A stretch of 64,000 bases of DNA from assembly GCA_035691305.1 (NCBI GenBank), contig DASSJF010000035.1:1-64000 (forward strand), given 5' to 3'. The notes beneath the pieces were generated by a model. It had not been told where the DNA came from. It did not search any database and saw nothing but the letters and a program-made list of their open reading frames with translations. Position numbers and translations under genes: made by a program. The DNA is from a bacterium. GTDB lineage: Bacteria; Sysuimicrobiota; Sysuimicrobiia; Sysuimicrobiales; Segetimicrobiaceae. Position 1 is the stretch's first letter; the number at the start of each line of letters is the position of its first letter. This document shows, piece after piece, positions 49,808 to 58,176 of the stretch.

Positions 49808-50656
49808 ATGCGATATCCCTGGCCCGAGGGTTGCGACTGCGCGGTCGCGCTGAGCTTCGACGTCGACGCCGAGTCGGCCCTGATCTTTCGCGAGCCGGAG
49901 CGCGCCGCGCGCTCGCTCGCGGCGAACGAGGAGCGCCGGTTCGGCGTCCGAACGGGCGTGGCGCGGATTCTGCGCCTCCTCGAGCGCTACGGGATGCGCG
50001 GGACCTTCTACGTTCCGGGCTGGACGATCGCGCACCACGCGGAGGCGATCCGGCCGATCCGCGACGCCGGGCACGAGCTCGCCGCCCACGGCAACGTGCA
50101 CGAGTCGCTCGATACGCTGAGCGCCGGCGAAGAGGCGGGGGTCCTCGAGGCCCAGCTCGACATCTGGAAGTCGTACCTCGACCTCCGGCCCACGGGCTAC
50201 CGGTCGCCGTCGTGGGAGCTCAACGCGGGCACCCCGGCGCTGCTCAAGTCGCGCGGCTTCGTCTACGACAGCTCGCTCATGGGTGACGACGTCCCGTACG
50301 GGCTGACGACGCCGTCCGGGCCGCTCGTCGAGGTGCCGGTGCAGTGGCTCCTCGACGACGCGCCGATGTACCGGCACGTCTACGGGGCGAGCAATCAGAT
50401 CTCCGACCCGGACCGCGTGATCCGGATGTGGGCGCAGGAGTTCGACGGGATGCGCCGGGAGAACGGCTGCTTCGTGCTCACGATGCACCCGTGGATCTCG
50501 GGCCGCGCCGGGCGGCTGCTCGGGCTCGAGCAGCTGATCCAGCACATGCGGCGTGTCCCGGGCGTCTGGTTCGCGACGGTCGCCGAGATCGCCGCGTGGG
50601 CCGCCAAACAGGAGTCGCGGGTGATCGATCCCGAGAGAGGCACGACGCGACCCTAG
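49808..50656 (+). CDS. Polysaccharide deacetylase (PuuE/HpPgdA-like)
   Basis: A 282-residue NodB-fold enzyme. Metal/catalytic residues: Asp pair in ALSFDVDAES, His pair in LAAHGNVHESLDTLS, Arg in GYRSPSWELN, and His in CFVLTMHPWISGRAGR. The last motif is characteristic of the PuuE allantoinase/H. pylori PgdA branch, so a cyclic imide or amide may be the substrate rather than chitin. No signal peptide. SD aggaggg. In an operon with M20 and GNAT genes. Confidence 0.88.
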   Translation: MRYPWPEGCDCAVALSFDVDAESALIFREPERAARSLAANEERRFGVRTGVARILRLLERYGMRGTFYVPGWTIAHHAEAIRPIRDAGHELAAHGNVHESLDTLSAGEEAGVLEAQLDIWKSYLDLRPTGYRSPSWELNAGTPALLKSRGFVYDSSLMGDDVPYGLTTPSGPLVEVPVQWLLDDAPMYRHVYGASNQISDPDRVIRMWAQEFDGMRRENGCFVLTMHPWISGRAGRLLGLEQLIQHMRRVPGVWFATVAEIAAWAAKQESRVIDPERGTTRP

Positions 50657-50660
50657 CGTC

Positions 50661-51464
50661 GTGACAGCAGCGGCGCCGCGCGCCGACCGTCATCCCGAGC
50701 ACGATCGTCTCGTGCCGGAGGTCCGAAGCTGGTATAGGACCTCGGATCCGCGCACCGGATACCACGTGGAACGCCGCCGGTACGGCTTCTACGGCCGGGC
50801 CGGCCGTGAGCGGTTCGACCGGGTCACCGTCACCGATCTGGCGGCCGCGGACGCCGCGCGGTTCGTGCGAGACCTCCGCGAGTACTTCGACGGCGCGCCG
50901 GTCCGCATCGTCGTGGACGATCCCGCCGCCGGCCGCGAGATCGGGAGCGCGCTCCTCGCCGCCGGCTGCACCGCGGACCACGCGCTCGCCTACCTGGCCC
51001 ACGTCGGCGCCGTGCCCGCGCCTCCGGACGTTCCGGGCATGAGCGTCGAGGCGGTCACCGAGGAAACGCTCCGCGAATTCGTGACTGCCCGGATCAAGGG
51101 CTTCGCCGACAGCGAGGACGAGCCACCGGCCGCGCAGGTGGATGCGGAAGCCGCCCGCCGGCGCGTGGTGCTCGGCGCGGGCTCGCATTTCTTCATCGCT
51201 CGGATCGGGGGCACGGCCGCGAGCGTCGTGGGCTGGCGGGAGGGCCGAGACCGTTTCGTCTTTCAGCTGGCTACGCGTGTGCCTTTCCGCGGACGCGGGA
51301 TCGCGACCGCGCTCCTGTGTGGAATCCTGACGGATGCCTATGCGGGCGGGTGCGCGTCCGTGGTCATCAACGCCGACCCCGAGGATCTAGCGATCCATCT
51401 CTACCGGCGGCTCGGTTTTGTCGATGAAGTCTATCGTCAGCAGCGCTATACGTTCCGAGGCTGA
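50661..51464 (+). CDS. GNAT-family N-acetyltransferase
   Basis: A 267-residue protein. The N-terminal half (RYGFYGRAGRERFDRVTVTD, FDGAPVRIVVDD) is a degenerate GNAT-like unit; the C-terminal half has the acetyl-CoA loop RVPFRGRGIATALLCGIL and SVVINADPEDLAIHLYRRLG. So it is a tandem GNAT. GTG start 4 nt after the deacetylase stop. The substrate is unknown; the operon context suggests an amino compound. Confidence 0.82.
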   Translation: MTAAAPRADRHPEHDRLVPEVRSWYRTSDPRTGYHVERRRYGFYGRAGRERFDRVTVTDLAAADAARFVRDLREYFDGAPVRIVVDDPAAGREIGSALLAAGCTADHALAYLAHVGAVPAPPDVPGMSVEAVTEETLREFVTARIKGFADSEDEPPAAQVDAEAARRRVVLGAGSHFFIARIGGTAASVVGWREGRDRFVFQLATRVPFRGRGIATALLCGILTDAYAGGCASVVINADPEDLAIHLYRRLGFVDEVYRQQRYTFRG

Positions 51465-51465
51465 A

Positions 51466-51987
51466 TCAGCCGATCTCCACCACCATTTCGATCTCGACCG
51501 CGATGCTGAAGGGCAGGGAGCCCATGCCGACCGCGGAGCGCGCGTGGCGGCCCCGCTCGCCGAAGATCGCGACCAGCAGGTCGGAGGCGCCGTCGATCAC
51601 CTGCGGCTGCTCCGTGAACTCCGGGGTGCCGTTCACCATGCCGAGCAGCTTGACGACGCGCCGCACCCGGTCGAGGCTCCCGATCGCCGCCTTGAGCGAC
51701 GCGAGGCAGTTGAGCATGACGAGCCGCGCGGCGTCCCGGCCTTGGGCGGTCGTGAACTCGCGCCCCAGTTTCCCGCGGTAGATCAGCTCGCCGTCCTGGA
51801 CCGGGCCGTGCCCGGAGACAAAGACGAGGTTGCCGGCGACGACCGCGCCCACGTAGTTCGCCACCGCGCGCGGCGCGGGGGGCAGGGCGAGGTCCATCCC
51901 GGCGAGCGCCCGTTCCACCCGACCGGCGGTGGCTTTCGCGGCGGACGCCGAGCGTGCTCGCGACGCGCGCTTGCGTGCCCGGGGCAT
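51466..51987 (-). CDS. RidA-like protein (YjgF/AidA-type) with basic N-terminal tail
   Basis: A 173-residue RidA-superfamily protein. A basic low-complexity N-terminus (PRARKRASRARSASAAKATA) is followed by LVFVSGHGPVQDGELIYRGK, LNCLASLKAAIGSLDRVRRV, and GERGRHARSAVGMGSLPFSI (active-site Arg region in RSAVG). Endoribonuclease L-PSP-like, probably an imine deaminase. It is the last gene of the minus-strand operon that starts with the binding protein at 56887; an internal start near residue 31 is possible. Confidence 0.85.
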   Translation of the reverse strand: MPRARKRASRARSASAAKATAGRVERALAGMDLALPPAPRAVANYVGAVVAGNLVFVSGHGPVQDGELIYRGKLGREFTTAQGRDAARLVMLNCLASLKAAIGSLDRVRRVVKLLGMVNGTPEFTEQPQVIDGASDLLVAIFGERGRHARSAVGMGSLPFSIAVEIEMVVEIG

Positions 51988-52012
51988 GATGAACCTCCGA
52001 TGCGTTTGGACG

Positions 52013-52624
52013 TCAGACCTCGAGCGCGAGATGGCTCGCGATGTAGGGCGCGACGATCTCGGCCCGCTCTTCGGCGAACATGTGCGAGCCCCCCGGGACG
52101 ACGATCAGCGTCGACCGCGGGAGCAGGCCGGCGAGGTACTCGCCGGCGGCGACCGGGCTGATCGGATCGTTGTCTCCCCACAAGAGCAGCGTGGGGGCCG
52201 TGATCGTCCGGATGCGCTCGCTGAAATCGTCCCCGTGCTTCAGCAGCGACGCCGCGGCGGCCTGCGGGTGCTCCCGCCGGTAGGGCGGCCGCCAGTCTTC
52301 GGCGCCGAAGCGCGACAGGTCGATCCCGCCCGACGTCGCGGTCAGGACCAGACGGCGGACCATCGCCGGACGGTCGAGCGCGGCGCGGATCGCGACGGCG
52401 CCGCCCATCGACTGCGCGACAAGGTCGGCCGGCCGGTCCATGCGATCGAGCACGAGCGCGACGAGATCGTCGAACGACGACACGCGCGGGTCCGGCGGCA
52501 CCGTCCCATGGCCGGGCCATTCCAGGAAGACCCGCTCGTAGTGCGCGGGGAGGAGGTCCGCGACCGGGCGCCAGAACGTCCGCTTCCCGCCCGCTCCCGG
52601 CAGAAACAGGATCCGGCGCGCCAC
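52013..52624 (-). CDS. Alpha/beta-hydrolase
   Basis: A 203-residue compact alpha/beta hydrolase: RILFLPGAGGKRTFWRPVAD, nucleophile VAQSMGGAVAIR (Ser about 94), Asp in LLLWGDNDPISP, His in VPGGSHMFAEE. Complete triad, short lid. It lies 1 nt after the SDR gene in the same operon; the substrate is not known. Confidence 0.86.
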   Translation of the reverse strand: MARRILFLPGAGGKRTFWRPVADLLPAHYERVFLEWPGHGTVPPDPRVSSFDDLVALVLDRMDRPADLVAQSMGGAVAIRAALDRPAMVRRLVLTATSGGIDLSRFGAEDWRPPYRREHPQAAAASLLKHGDDFSERIRTITAPTLLLWGDNDPISPVAAGEYLAGLLPRSTLIVVPGGSHMFAEERAEIVAPYIASHLALEV

Positions 52625-52625
52625 C

Positions 52626-53384
52626 TCAGTGCGCGAGGTAGCCTCCGTCTACCGGGAGGGTCACGCCCGTGATCCCCGAGGCGGCCGGGGACGCCAGGTA
52701 CAGCACCGTCCTGGCGACCTCGTCGACGTCGAGCACGCGCCCGAGCGGAATGCGGCCGATGATCTGCGAGCGGATGTCCGGATTGCGCAGCACCTCGGCC
52801 GTCATGTCCGTCTCGACGAACGTCGGCGCCACGGCGTTCACGCGGATGCCCCGCGGCGCCCACTCCACCGCGAGCTGTTTGGTGAGGGTCGCGACCCCGC
52901 CCTTGCTCGCGCAGTAGGTGGCGCGGTTCGGCAGCGCGACGAAGCTCATCGTCGAGCCGACGTTCACGATCGCGCCGCCGCCGGCCGCCGGCATGGCGCG
53001 CGCGGCCGCCTGGGCGCAGAAGAACACGGCCTTCAGGTTGGTGTCGAGGACCTCGTCCCACTCGGCCTCGCTCACGTCGAGCGCCGGGGTCCGGTGATTG
53101 ATGCCGGCGTTGTTCACCAGCACGTCGAGGCGGCCGTAGGCGGAGACCGCGCGGTCGACGATCCGCCGGCACGCCTGCGCCTCGCGCACGTCCGCGGCCA
53201 CCGTGACGCACCGGCGGCCCAGCCGCTCGATCGCCGCGTGCGCCGCGTCGAGCGCCTTCGCGTCGCGTCCCGCGAGCACGAGGTCCGCGCCGGCGCGCGC
53301 GAAGCGCTCCGCGATGCCGCGCCCGATGCCTTTGCCGCCGCCGGTCACGACCGCCGCCTTCCCGTCAAGACGAATCTCGTCCAT
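52626..53384 (-). CDS. Short-chain dehydrogenase/reductase
   Basis: A 252-residue classical SDR: VVTGGGKGIGRGIAERFARA (TGxxxGxG), NNAG in LDVLVNNAGINH, catalytic Ser in NVGSTMSFVALP and YxxxK in ATYCASKGGVA. FabG-like. It oxidises or reduces an alcohol/ketone using NAD(P). It lies between the permease gene (33 nt) and the hydrolase gene. ATG 53384 chosen over 53399. Confidence 0.92.
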   Translation of the reverse strand: MDEIRLDGKAAVVTGGGKGIGRGIAERFARAGADLVLAGRDAKALDAAHAAIERLGRRCVTVAADVREAQACRRIVDRAVSAYGRLDVLVNNAGINHRTPALDVSEAEWDEVLDTNLKAVFFCAQAAARAMPAAGGGAIVNVGSTMSFVALPNRATYCASKGGVATLTKQLAVEWAPRGIRVNAVAPTFVETDMTAEVLRNPDIRSQIIGRIPLGRVLDVDEVARTVLYLASPAASGITGVTLPVDGGYLAH

Positions 53385-53417
53385 GACGCCCCCCCCCAAT
53401 GAATCGGCCCCGCCGGG

Positions 53418-54323
53418 CTACCGGTAGAGCCGCGGATCGAGCGCGTCCCGAAGGCCGTCCCCGAGAAAGTTGAAGCCGAGAATCGTCACGAAGATCGCCG
53501 CGATCGGGAAAAACGCCTGGTGCGGCGCGATGTCCAGGTAGTTGCGCGCGGCGAGGACCATCGCACCCCATTCCGGCGTGGGCGGCTGCGCGCCGAGGCC
53601 GAGGAACGACAGCGCCGCCGCGAACAGGATCGCCGACGCCATGCCGAGCGTCGCCGTGACGATGATCTCCGACGAGACGTTCGGCAGGACGTACCGCACG
53701 AGCAGCCGGGCGTCGCGCACGCCGACCGCGCGCGCCGCGTCGACGTATTCGTTGGAGCCGACGCGCAGCACCGCGCTGCGCACGATCCGCACGAAGCCGG
53801 GGATCGTCGCGATGCCGACGGCGATCATCGCGTTCTCGAGGCTGGGGCCGAGCGCGCCGACGATCGCGATCGCCAGCAGCAGGCCGGGAAACGCCAGCAG
53901 CACGTCGATCACGCGCATGATCGGATTGTCGAGCCGGCGGTAGAAGCCGGCGAGCAGCCCGAGCGTGATGCCGAAGGCCGCGGCGATGCCGACGGAGATC
54001 AGGCCGATGCTGAGCGAGATGCGGCTGCCGTAGACGATCTGGCTGAAGATGTCGCGGCCGAGATTGTCCGTCCCGAACGGGTGGGCGTGCGATGGGCGGC
54101 CGAAGCGCGCCAGGATGTCCGGCTGCGTCGGATCGGCGACCGCAAGAAATGGGGCGGCGGCGACGGTGAACAGGAGCACCGCGACGATGGCGCCGCCGAT
54201 GCGCACCTGCCACGATTTGCCGAGGCGCCGCCGGAGCGTGGCCCGCCGCGAGCGCGGCGCCGGAACGCCCGCGCGGCCGTCGGCCGGGGCCGCGCCCAGA
54301 CCCGTTTCGCGCGCCGTCGCCAC
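53418..54323 (-). CDS. Peptide-type ABC permease, OppC/DppC type
   Basis: A 301-residue permease. Arg-rich cytosolic N-terminus, helix IGGAIVAVLLFTVAAAPFLA, motif HPFGTDNLGRDIFSQIVYGS, EAA-like VRYVLPNVSSEIIVTATLG and C-terminus NFLGDGLRDALDPRLYR. GTG start whose first base overlaps the oppB-type stop. No ATPase gene is in this operon. Confidence 0.92.
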   Translation of the reverse strand: MATARETGLGAAPADGRAGVPAPRSRRATLRRRLGKSWQVRIGGAIVAVLLFTVAAAPFLAVADPTQPDILARFGRPSHAHPFGTDNLGRDIFSQIVYGSRISLSIGLISVGIAAAFGITLGLLAGFYRRLDNPIMRVIDVLLAFPGLLLAIAIVGALGPSLENAMIAVGIATIPGFVRIVRSAVLRVGSNEYVDAARAVGVRDARLLVRYVLPNVSSEIIVTATLGMASAILFAAALSFLGLGAQPPTPEWGAMVLAARNYLDIAPHQAFFPIAAIFVTILGFNFLGDGLRDALDPRLYR

Positions 54324-55261
54324 TAGCCGTACCTGATCCGCGGGTCGGCCGCGGCGTAGCCGATATCGACCAGGATGTTCGTCAGGACGAACGTCACGGC
54401 GAACAACAGCACGCCGCCCTGCACGATCGGGAAATCGCGCCCGAGAATCGCCTGCACGACCAGCCGTCCCATCCCCGGCAGCGAAAAGATCGACTCCGTG
54501 ATGAACGCGCCGGTCAGGAGGCCCCCGAACTGCAGCCCGATGATCGTGATGACCGGCAGCAGCGCGTTGCGGAAGGCGTGGCGGACGACGACCGCCGCCT
54601 CGCGCACGCCCTTCGCGCGGGCGCTCCGGACGTAGTCTTGATGAAGCACTTCGAGCATGGAGGACCGCGTGAGGCGCGTCAGCAGCGGAATCACCCCGCT
54701 GCTCACCGTGATCGCGGGGAGCGCGATGTGCCGCCACCCCTCCAGGGTCCGCAGCGATTCGTAGCCCGTCAACGGGAGCCACCGGAGGTGAACCGCGAAC
54801 ACGTAGAGCAGGACGAGGCCGATCGCGAACACCGGCATCGCGTTGCCGGCCAGCACGACGAAGATCGTCGAGATGTCGAGCAGCGAGTTGCGGCGGTACG
54901 CGGCCAGGATGCCCATCGGTACGCTGACGAGGGTGGTCCACACGACACCGACCGTCGCCAGGCCGAGCGTGACCGGGAACGTGTCCAGCAGCCGTTCCAG
55001 CACGGGTTCGCGGGATCGGATCGACCGGCCGAAGTCTCCCCGGGCCATCCGCCCGACGTAGCGGCCGTACTGCACGTAGAGCGGTTGGTCGAGGCCGAGC
55101 GTACGCTCGATGTCGCGCACGACCGACGGCGGCGCGTCGGGCCCCGCCACGACGAGCGCGGGATTGCCGGGCGTGAGGTGCAGGATCAGGAAGACCAGCA
55201 CCGACACGCCCAGCAGCACGGGCACCGCCTGCACGAGGCGCCCCGCGATGTACGAGGCCAC
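54323..55261 (-). CDS. Peptide-type ABC permease, OppB/DppB type
   Basis: A 312-residue permease: MASYIAGRLVQAVPVLLGVS, LILHLTPGNPALVVAGPDAP, EAA-like RHAFRNALLPVITIIGLQFG, and end GYAAADPRIRYG. It lies 33 nt after the binding-protein stop; a 5-bp CCGCC / GGCGG inverted repeat is in the gap. Confidence 0.92.
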   Translation of the reverse strand: MASYIAGRLVQAVPVLLGVSVLVFLILHLTPGNPALVVAGPDAPPSVVRDIERTLGLDQPLYVQYGRYVGRMARGDFGRSIRSREPVLERLLDTFPVTLGLATVGVVWTTLVSVPMGILAAYRRNSLLDISTIFVVLAGNAMPVFAIGLVLLYVFAVHLRWLPLTGYESLRTLEGWRHIALPAITVSSGVIPLLTRLTRSSMLEVLHQDYVRSARAKGVREAAVVVRHAFRNALLPVITIIGLQFGGLLTGAFITESIFSLPGMGRLVVQAILGRDFPIVQGGVLLFAVTFVLTNILVDIGYAAADPRIRYG

Positions 55262-55294
55262 CGCCGCCTCCGCGACCGCCGGTGCCCGAGGCGG

Positions 55295-56887
55295 CTACTT
55301 CAGATCGAGATCGAGCATCTTGTAGAGCACGTTGGCGGAGTACATCTTCGGCACGGACAACCGCTTCGACGCGACGACGACCCGCTTCTGGTGGACGAGC
55401 GGGATCCAGACCGCGTTGCCGACCACGATCTGCTGCAGCTTCTGGTAGGCCGTCATGCGCTCGCCCTCGTTGGTGCTCGAGCGGCTGAGGTCGAGCAGAC
55501 GGTCCGTCTCCGCGTCCGCCCAGTCGAACCGGTTGGGGGCCGGCCGCTGCGTGCTCTTGAAGTAGAAGTAGAGGACGTCCGGCGTCGTGTAGCGCACGTT
55601 GATCAGGAACATGTCGTGCTGGCCCGCGCGCAGCGCGGCCAGGAACGCGGTCCATTCCATCTGCTGCGGCCGCACGTTGATGCCGATGCCGGACAGTTCG
55701 GCTTGGACGAGCGGTACGACGTCGTCAAACGCCGCGCCGGGCGTCCAGAGGAACAGCAGCGAGAGCGGCTGCCCGTTCTTCGTTCGCGCGGCGCCGGGCC
55801 GCGCCTGGGTCCAGCCGTCCTCGTCGAGCATTCGCTTTGCGGTGCTCGGGTTGTAGTGGTAGGCGATGTTCTTGACGCCGCTCCAGTATCCCGGAGTGCC
55901 CGGGGACAGCGGCCCGAAGGCCTCTTCGGCCAGGCCGTAGTAGGCTCCCTGAATGATTTCCTGCCGGTTGACGCCGTAGTTGATCGCCTGGCGCACCTTG
56001 AGATCGTCGAGCGGCTTGTGGCCCAGCTTGAAGCCGATGAACGCGGTGTTGAGGTCCGCGTAGCGAATGACCTGCAGCTTGCCCTCGCGGGTCAGCCGCT
56101 CCACCGCCTGCCCGGGGACGGTGGCGTCGAACTGCGCGTCGCCGACCTGGACGGCGGCGAGGCGCGGCGCGTCTTCCGTGATCACCTTCATCACGATGGT
56201 GCCGAGGTGCGCGGGCCCGTGATTCTGAAAGACCGGCGGGCCCCAGTTGTAATTGGGATTGCGCGCGACGACGAGGCGGTCGTTGCGGACCCACTCCCGC
56301 AGAATGAACGGGCCGCTGCCGTCCACCTTGCCGACGGCGGTGCCGTAACCGTCCCCGGCGCTGTTCACGGCCGCCGAGTTGAGGATGCTCGACGAATAGT
56401 CGGAAAGATTGACGAGCAGGATCGACAGGGGATCCTTCAAGTGCAGCACGACCGTCTGCGGGTTGGGCGCGTCCACGCTCTCGATCGGCGAGATGTTGAA
56501 CGCCGTCGGGGAGCCCTTGAGCGAGCGCCAGCGGTCGAGCGTGAACTTCACGTCGGCCGACGTCAGCGGTTTGCCGGACGCGAAGCGGACGCCCTGCCTG
56601 AGCGTGAAGGTGTACGTCTTGCCGTCCGGTGCGATCGTCCATTTTTCGGCCAGCCCCGGCTTCACGGTGTTATCCGCGTCGAGCGACGTCAGCGTATCGT
56701 AGAGCAGGAAGTCGACCTCCGCCGACGACACCGCGGTCGTCCGCTCGGGGTCCAGCGTTTCGGTTTCCTGCGACCGCGCGATCGTGAACGTCGGTCCGGC
56801 GCCGGGCGCCCCGAGCGCGAGCGCGGGCATGGCGGCCAGGACGAGCGCGACGAAGGCGCAGACGAGCCAGCGGCCGATCGGACGCAT
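55295..56887 (-). CDS. Peptide-type ABC substrate-binding protein (SBP family 5)
   Basis: A 530-residue binding protein with signal peptide MRPIGRWLVCAFVALVLAAM cleaved near ALGAPG. Family-5 motifs: ARSQETETLDPERTTAVSSA, KTYTFTLRQGVRFASGKPLT, DLKVRQAINYGVNRQEIIQG. ATG 56887 with ggaggggg upstream; a TTG one codon earlier is less likely. It is the first gene of a six-gene minus-strand operon (SBP, OppB, OppC, SDR, hydrolase, RidA) and divergent from a Gfo/Idh/MocA gene. Confidence 0.9.
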   Translation of the reverse strand: MRPIGRWLVCAFVALVLAAMPALALGAPGAGPTFTIARSQETETLDPERTTAVSSAEVDFLLYDTLTSLDADNTVKPGLAEKWTIAPDGKTYTFTLRQGVRFASGKPLTSADVKFTLDRWRSLKGSPTAFNISPIESVDAPNPQTVVLHLKDPLSILLVNLSDYSSSILNSAAVNSAGDGYGTAVGKVDGSGPFILREWVRNDRLVVARNPNYNWGPPVFQNHGPAHLGTIVMKVITEDAPRLAAVQVGDAQFDATVPGQAVERLTREGKLQVIRYADLNTAFIGFKLGHKPLDDLKVRQAINYGVNRQEIIQGAYYGLAEEAFGPLSPGTPGYWSGVKNIAYHYNPSTAKRMLDEDGWTQARPGAARTKNGQPLSLLFLWTPGAAFDDVVPLVQAELSGIGINVRPQQMEWTAFLAALRAGQHDMFLINVRYTTPDVLYFYFKSTQRPAPNRFDWADAETDRLLDLSRSSTNEGERMTAYQKLQQIVVGNAVWIPLVHQKRVVVASKRLSVPKMYSANVLYKMLDLDLK

Positions 56888-57046
56888 CAAGATTCCCCCT
56901 CCCCGACCTGATGCAGGCGCCGCTCAGGTTCGGCGGGCTGCAAGAGGCTCCCTTCGGCGCGGCCGGCGCGGGCGTGTCACAGGTGTGTATCTCGCGGCGG
57001 CGCGCGGCCGGCAGGCAGTTGGGTCGCGGCTCCAGAACCTAGCCTC

Positions 57047-58174
57047 ATGACGCCTCCTCTCTCCGAACTGCGCATCGCCGTGCTCGGCGCCGGTCGCTGG
57101 GCGGCCGGCGCCCACATTCCCGGCTGGAAGCGCGACCCGCGCTGCCGCGTCGTGGCGGTGTGCGATGTCGAGGCCGACCGCGCGGAAGCGTGCGCCCGCG
57201 AGTTCGCAATCCCGACCGCGACGACCGACTGGCATGCGACCGTGGCGCGGACCGACGTCGACATCGTGGACGTGGTGACCCCGTCGCACACTCACCACGA
57301 GCTCGCGGTTGCGGCGATCGAGGCCGGCAAGCACGTTCTCTGCGAAAAGCCGGTCGCCTACGACTTCCGGGACACGATGCGCGCGGCGGAGCTCGCGAAG
57401 CGGAAGGGCCTCAAGACGAAGCTCGGCTTTACCTTTCGGTACAGCCCCGGCGTGCAGTATGCACGGTTGCTGATGGACGAGGGCTTTGTCGGGACCCCGT
57501 TCATCTTCAACGGCTACGAGCAGAACTCGCAATGGCTCAACCCGGCGACGCCGCTGCGGCAGGTCGATCCCACCTGGGATCCGGCCGTCCTGCACGTGTC
57601 ATCGGTCGAGGGATACGGCGCGCCGATCATCGACATCGGCCAGTGGTGGGTCGGCGCGGGCTACGACCGCGTCGTCGGGACGATGCGCAACTTCATCCCG
57701 GAGCGGATGGTCCGCGCAACCGGCCGGGTGATGCGGATGAACATCGACGACGGCGACGTCTTCATCGGCGAGTACGCGAACGGGGCGATCGGCTCGATCC
57801 AGACCGGCTACGTGACGATCGGCAACTATCCGGGCGTGGAAGCCCGGATCTACGGCCGGGAGGGGGCGATCATCTGCCGGCTGGTCGAGGAGAACGGCAT
57901 CGCGGAGACGATCCGGATCGCCACGCCGGACCGGGTGGAGTTCCGCGAGGTCGAAGTCCCCAAACACTTCTACCCGGCCGGGGGGCACCCGCGCGAATCG
58001 TGGCGCACGCTGTTCTACGCGAACCTGATCCGCAACTTCATCGACGAGATCGTCGCGGGCGGCGAGACGAACCAGGGCAACTTCTTCGACGGCGCCCGCG
58101 TCCAGGAAGTGATCAACGCGGTCGCCCTGTCGGTGCGCGAGCGCCGGTGGGTCGACCTGCCGCTCCCGCGCTAG
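57047..58174 (+). CDS. Gfo/Idh/MocA-family oxidoreductase
   Basis: A 375-residue NAD(P)-dependent oxidoreductase: Rossmann IAVLGAGRWAAGAHIPGW, the EKP motif in HVLCEKPVAYDF, and a C-terminal beta-sheet domain with YGAPIIDIGQWWVGAG (Asp/His region, here DIGQW). It oxidises or reduces a sugar, inositol or amine-derived substrate. The first gene of the plus-strand operon continuing with DUF885, binding protein and permeases. Confidence 0.88.
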   Translation: MTPPLSELRIAVLGAGRWAAGAHIPGWKRDPRCRVVAVCDVEADRAEACAREFAIPTATTDWHATVARTDVDIVDVVTPSHTHHELAVAAIEAGKHVLCEKPVAYDFRDTMRAAELAKRKGLKTKLGFTFRYSPGVQYARLLMDEGFVGTPFIFNGYEQNSQWLNPATPLRQVDPTWDPAVLHVSSVEGYGAPIIDIGQWWVGAGYDRVVGTMRNFIPERMVRATGRVMRMNIDDGDVFIGEYANGAIGSIQTGYVTIGNYPGVEARIYGREGAIICRLVEENGIAETIRIATPDRVEFREVEVPKHFYPAGGHPRESWRTLFYANLIRNFIDEIVAGGETNQGNFFDGARVQEVINAVALSVRERRWVDLPLPR

Positions 58175-58176
58175 GC

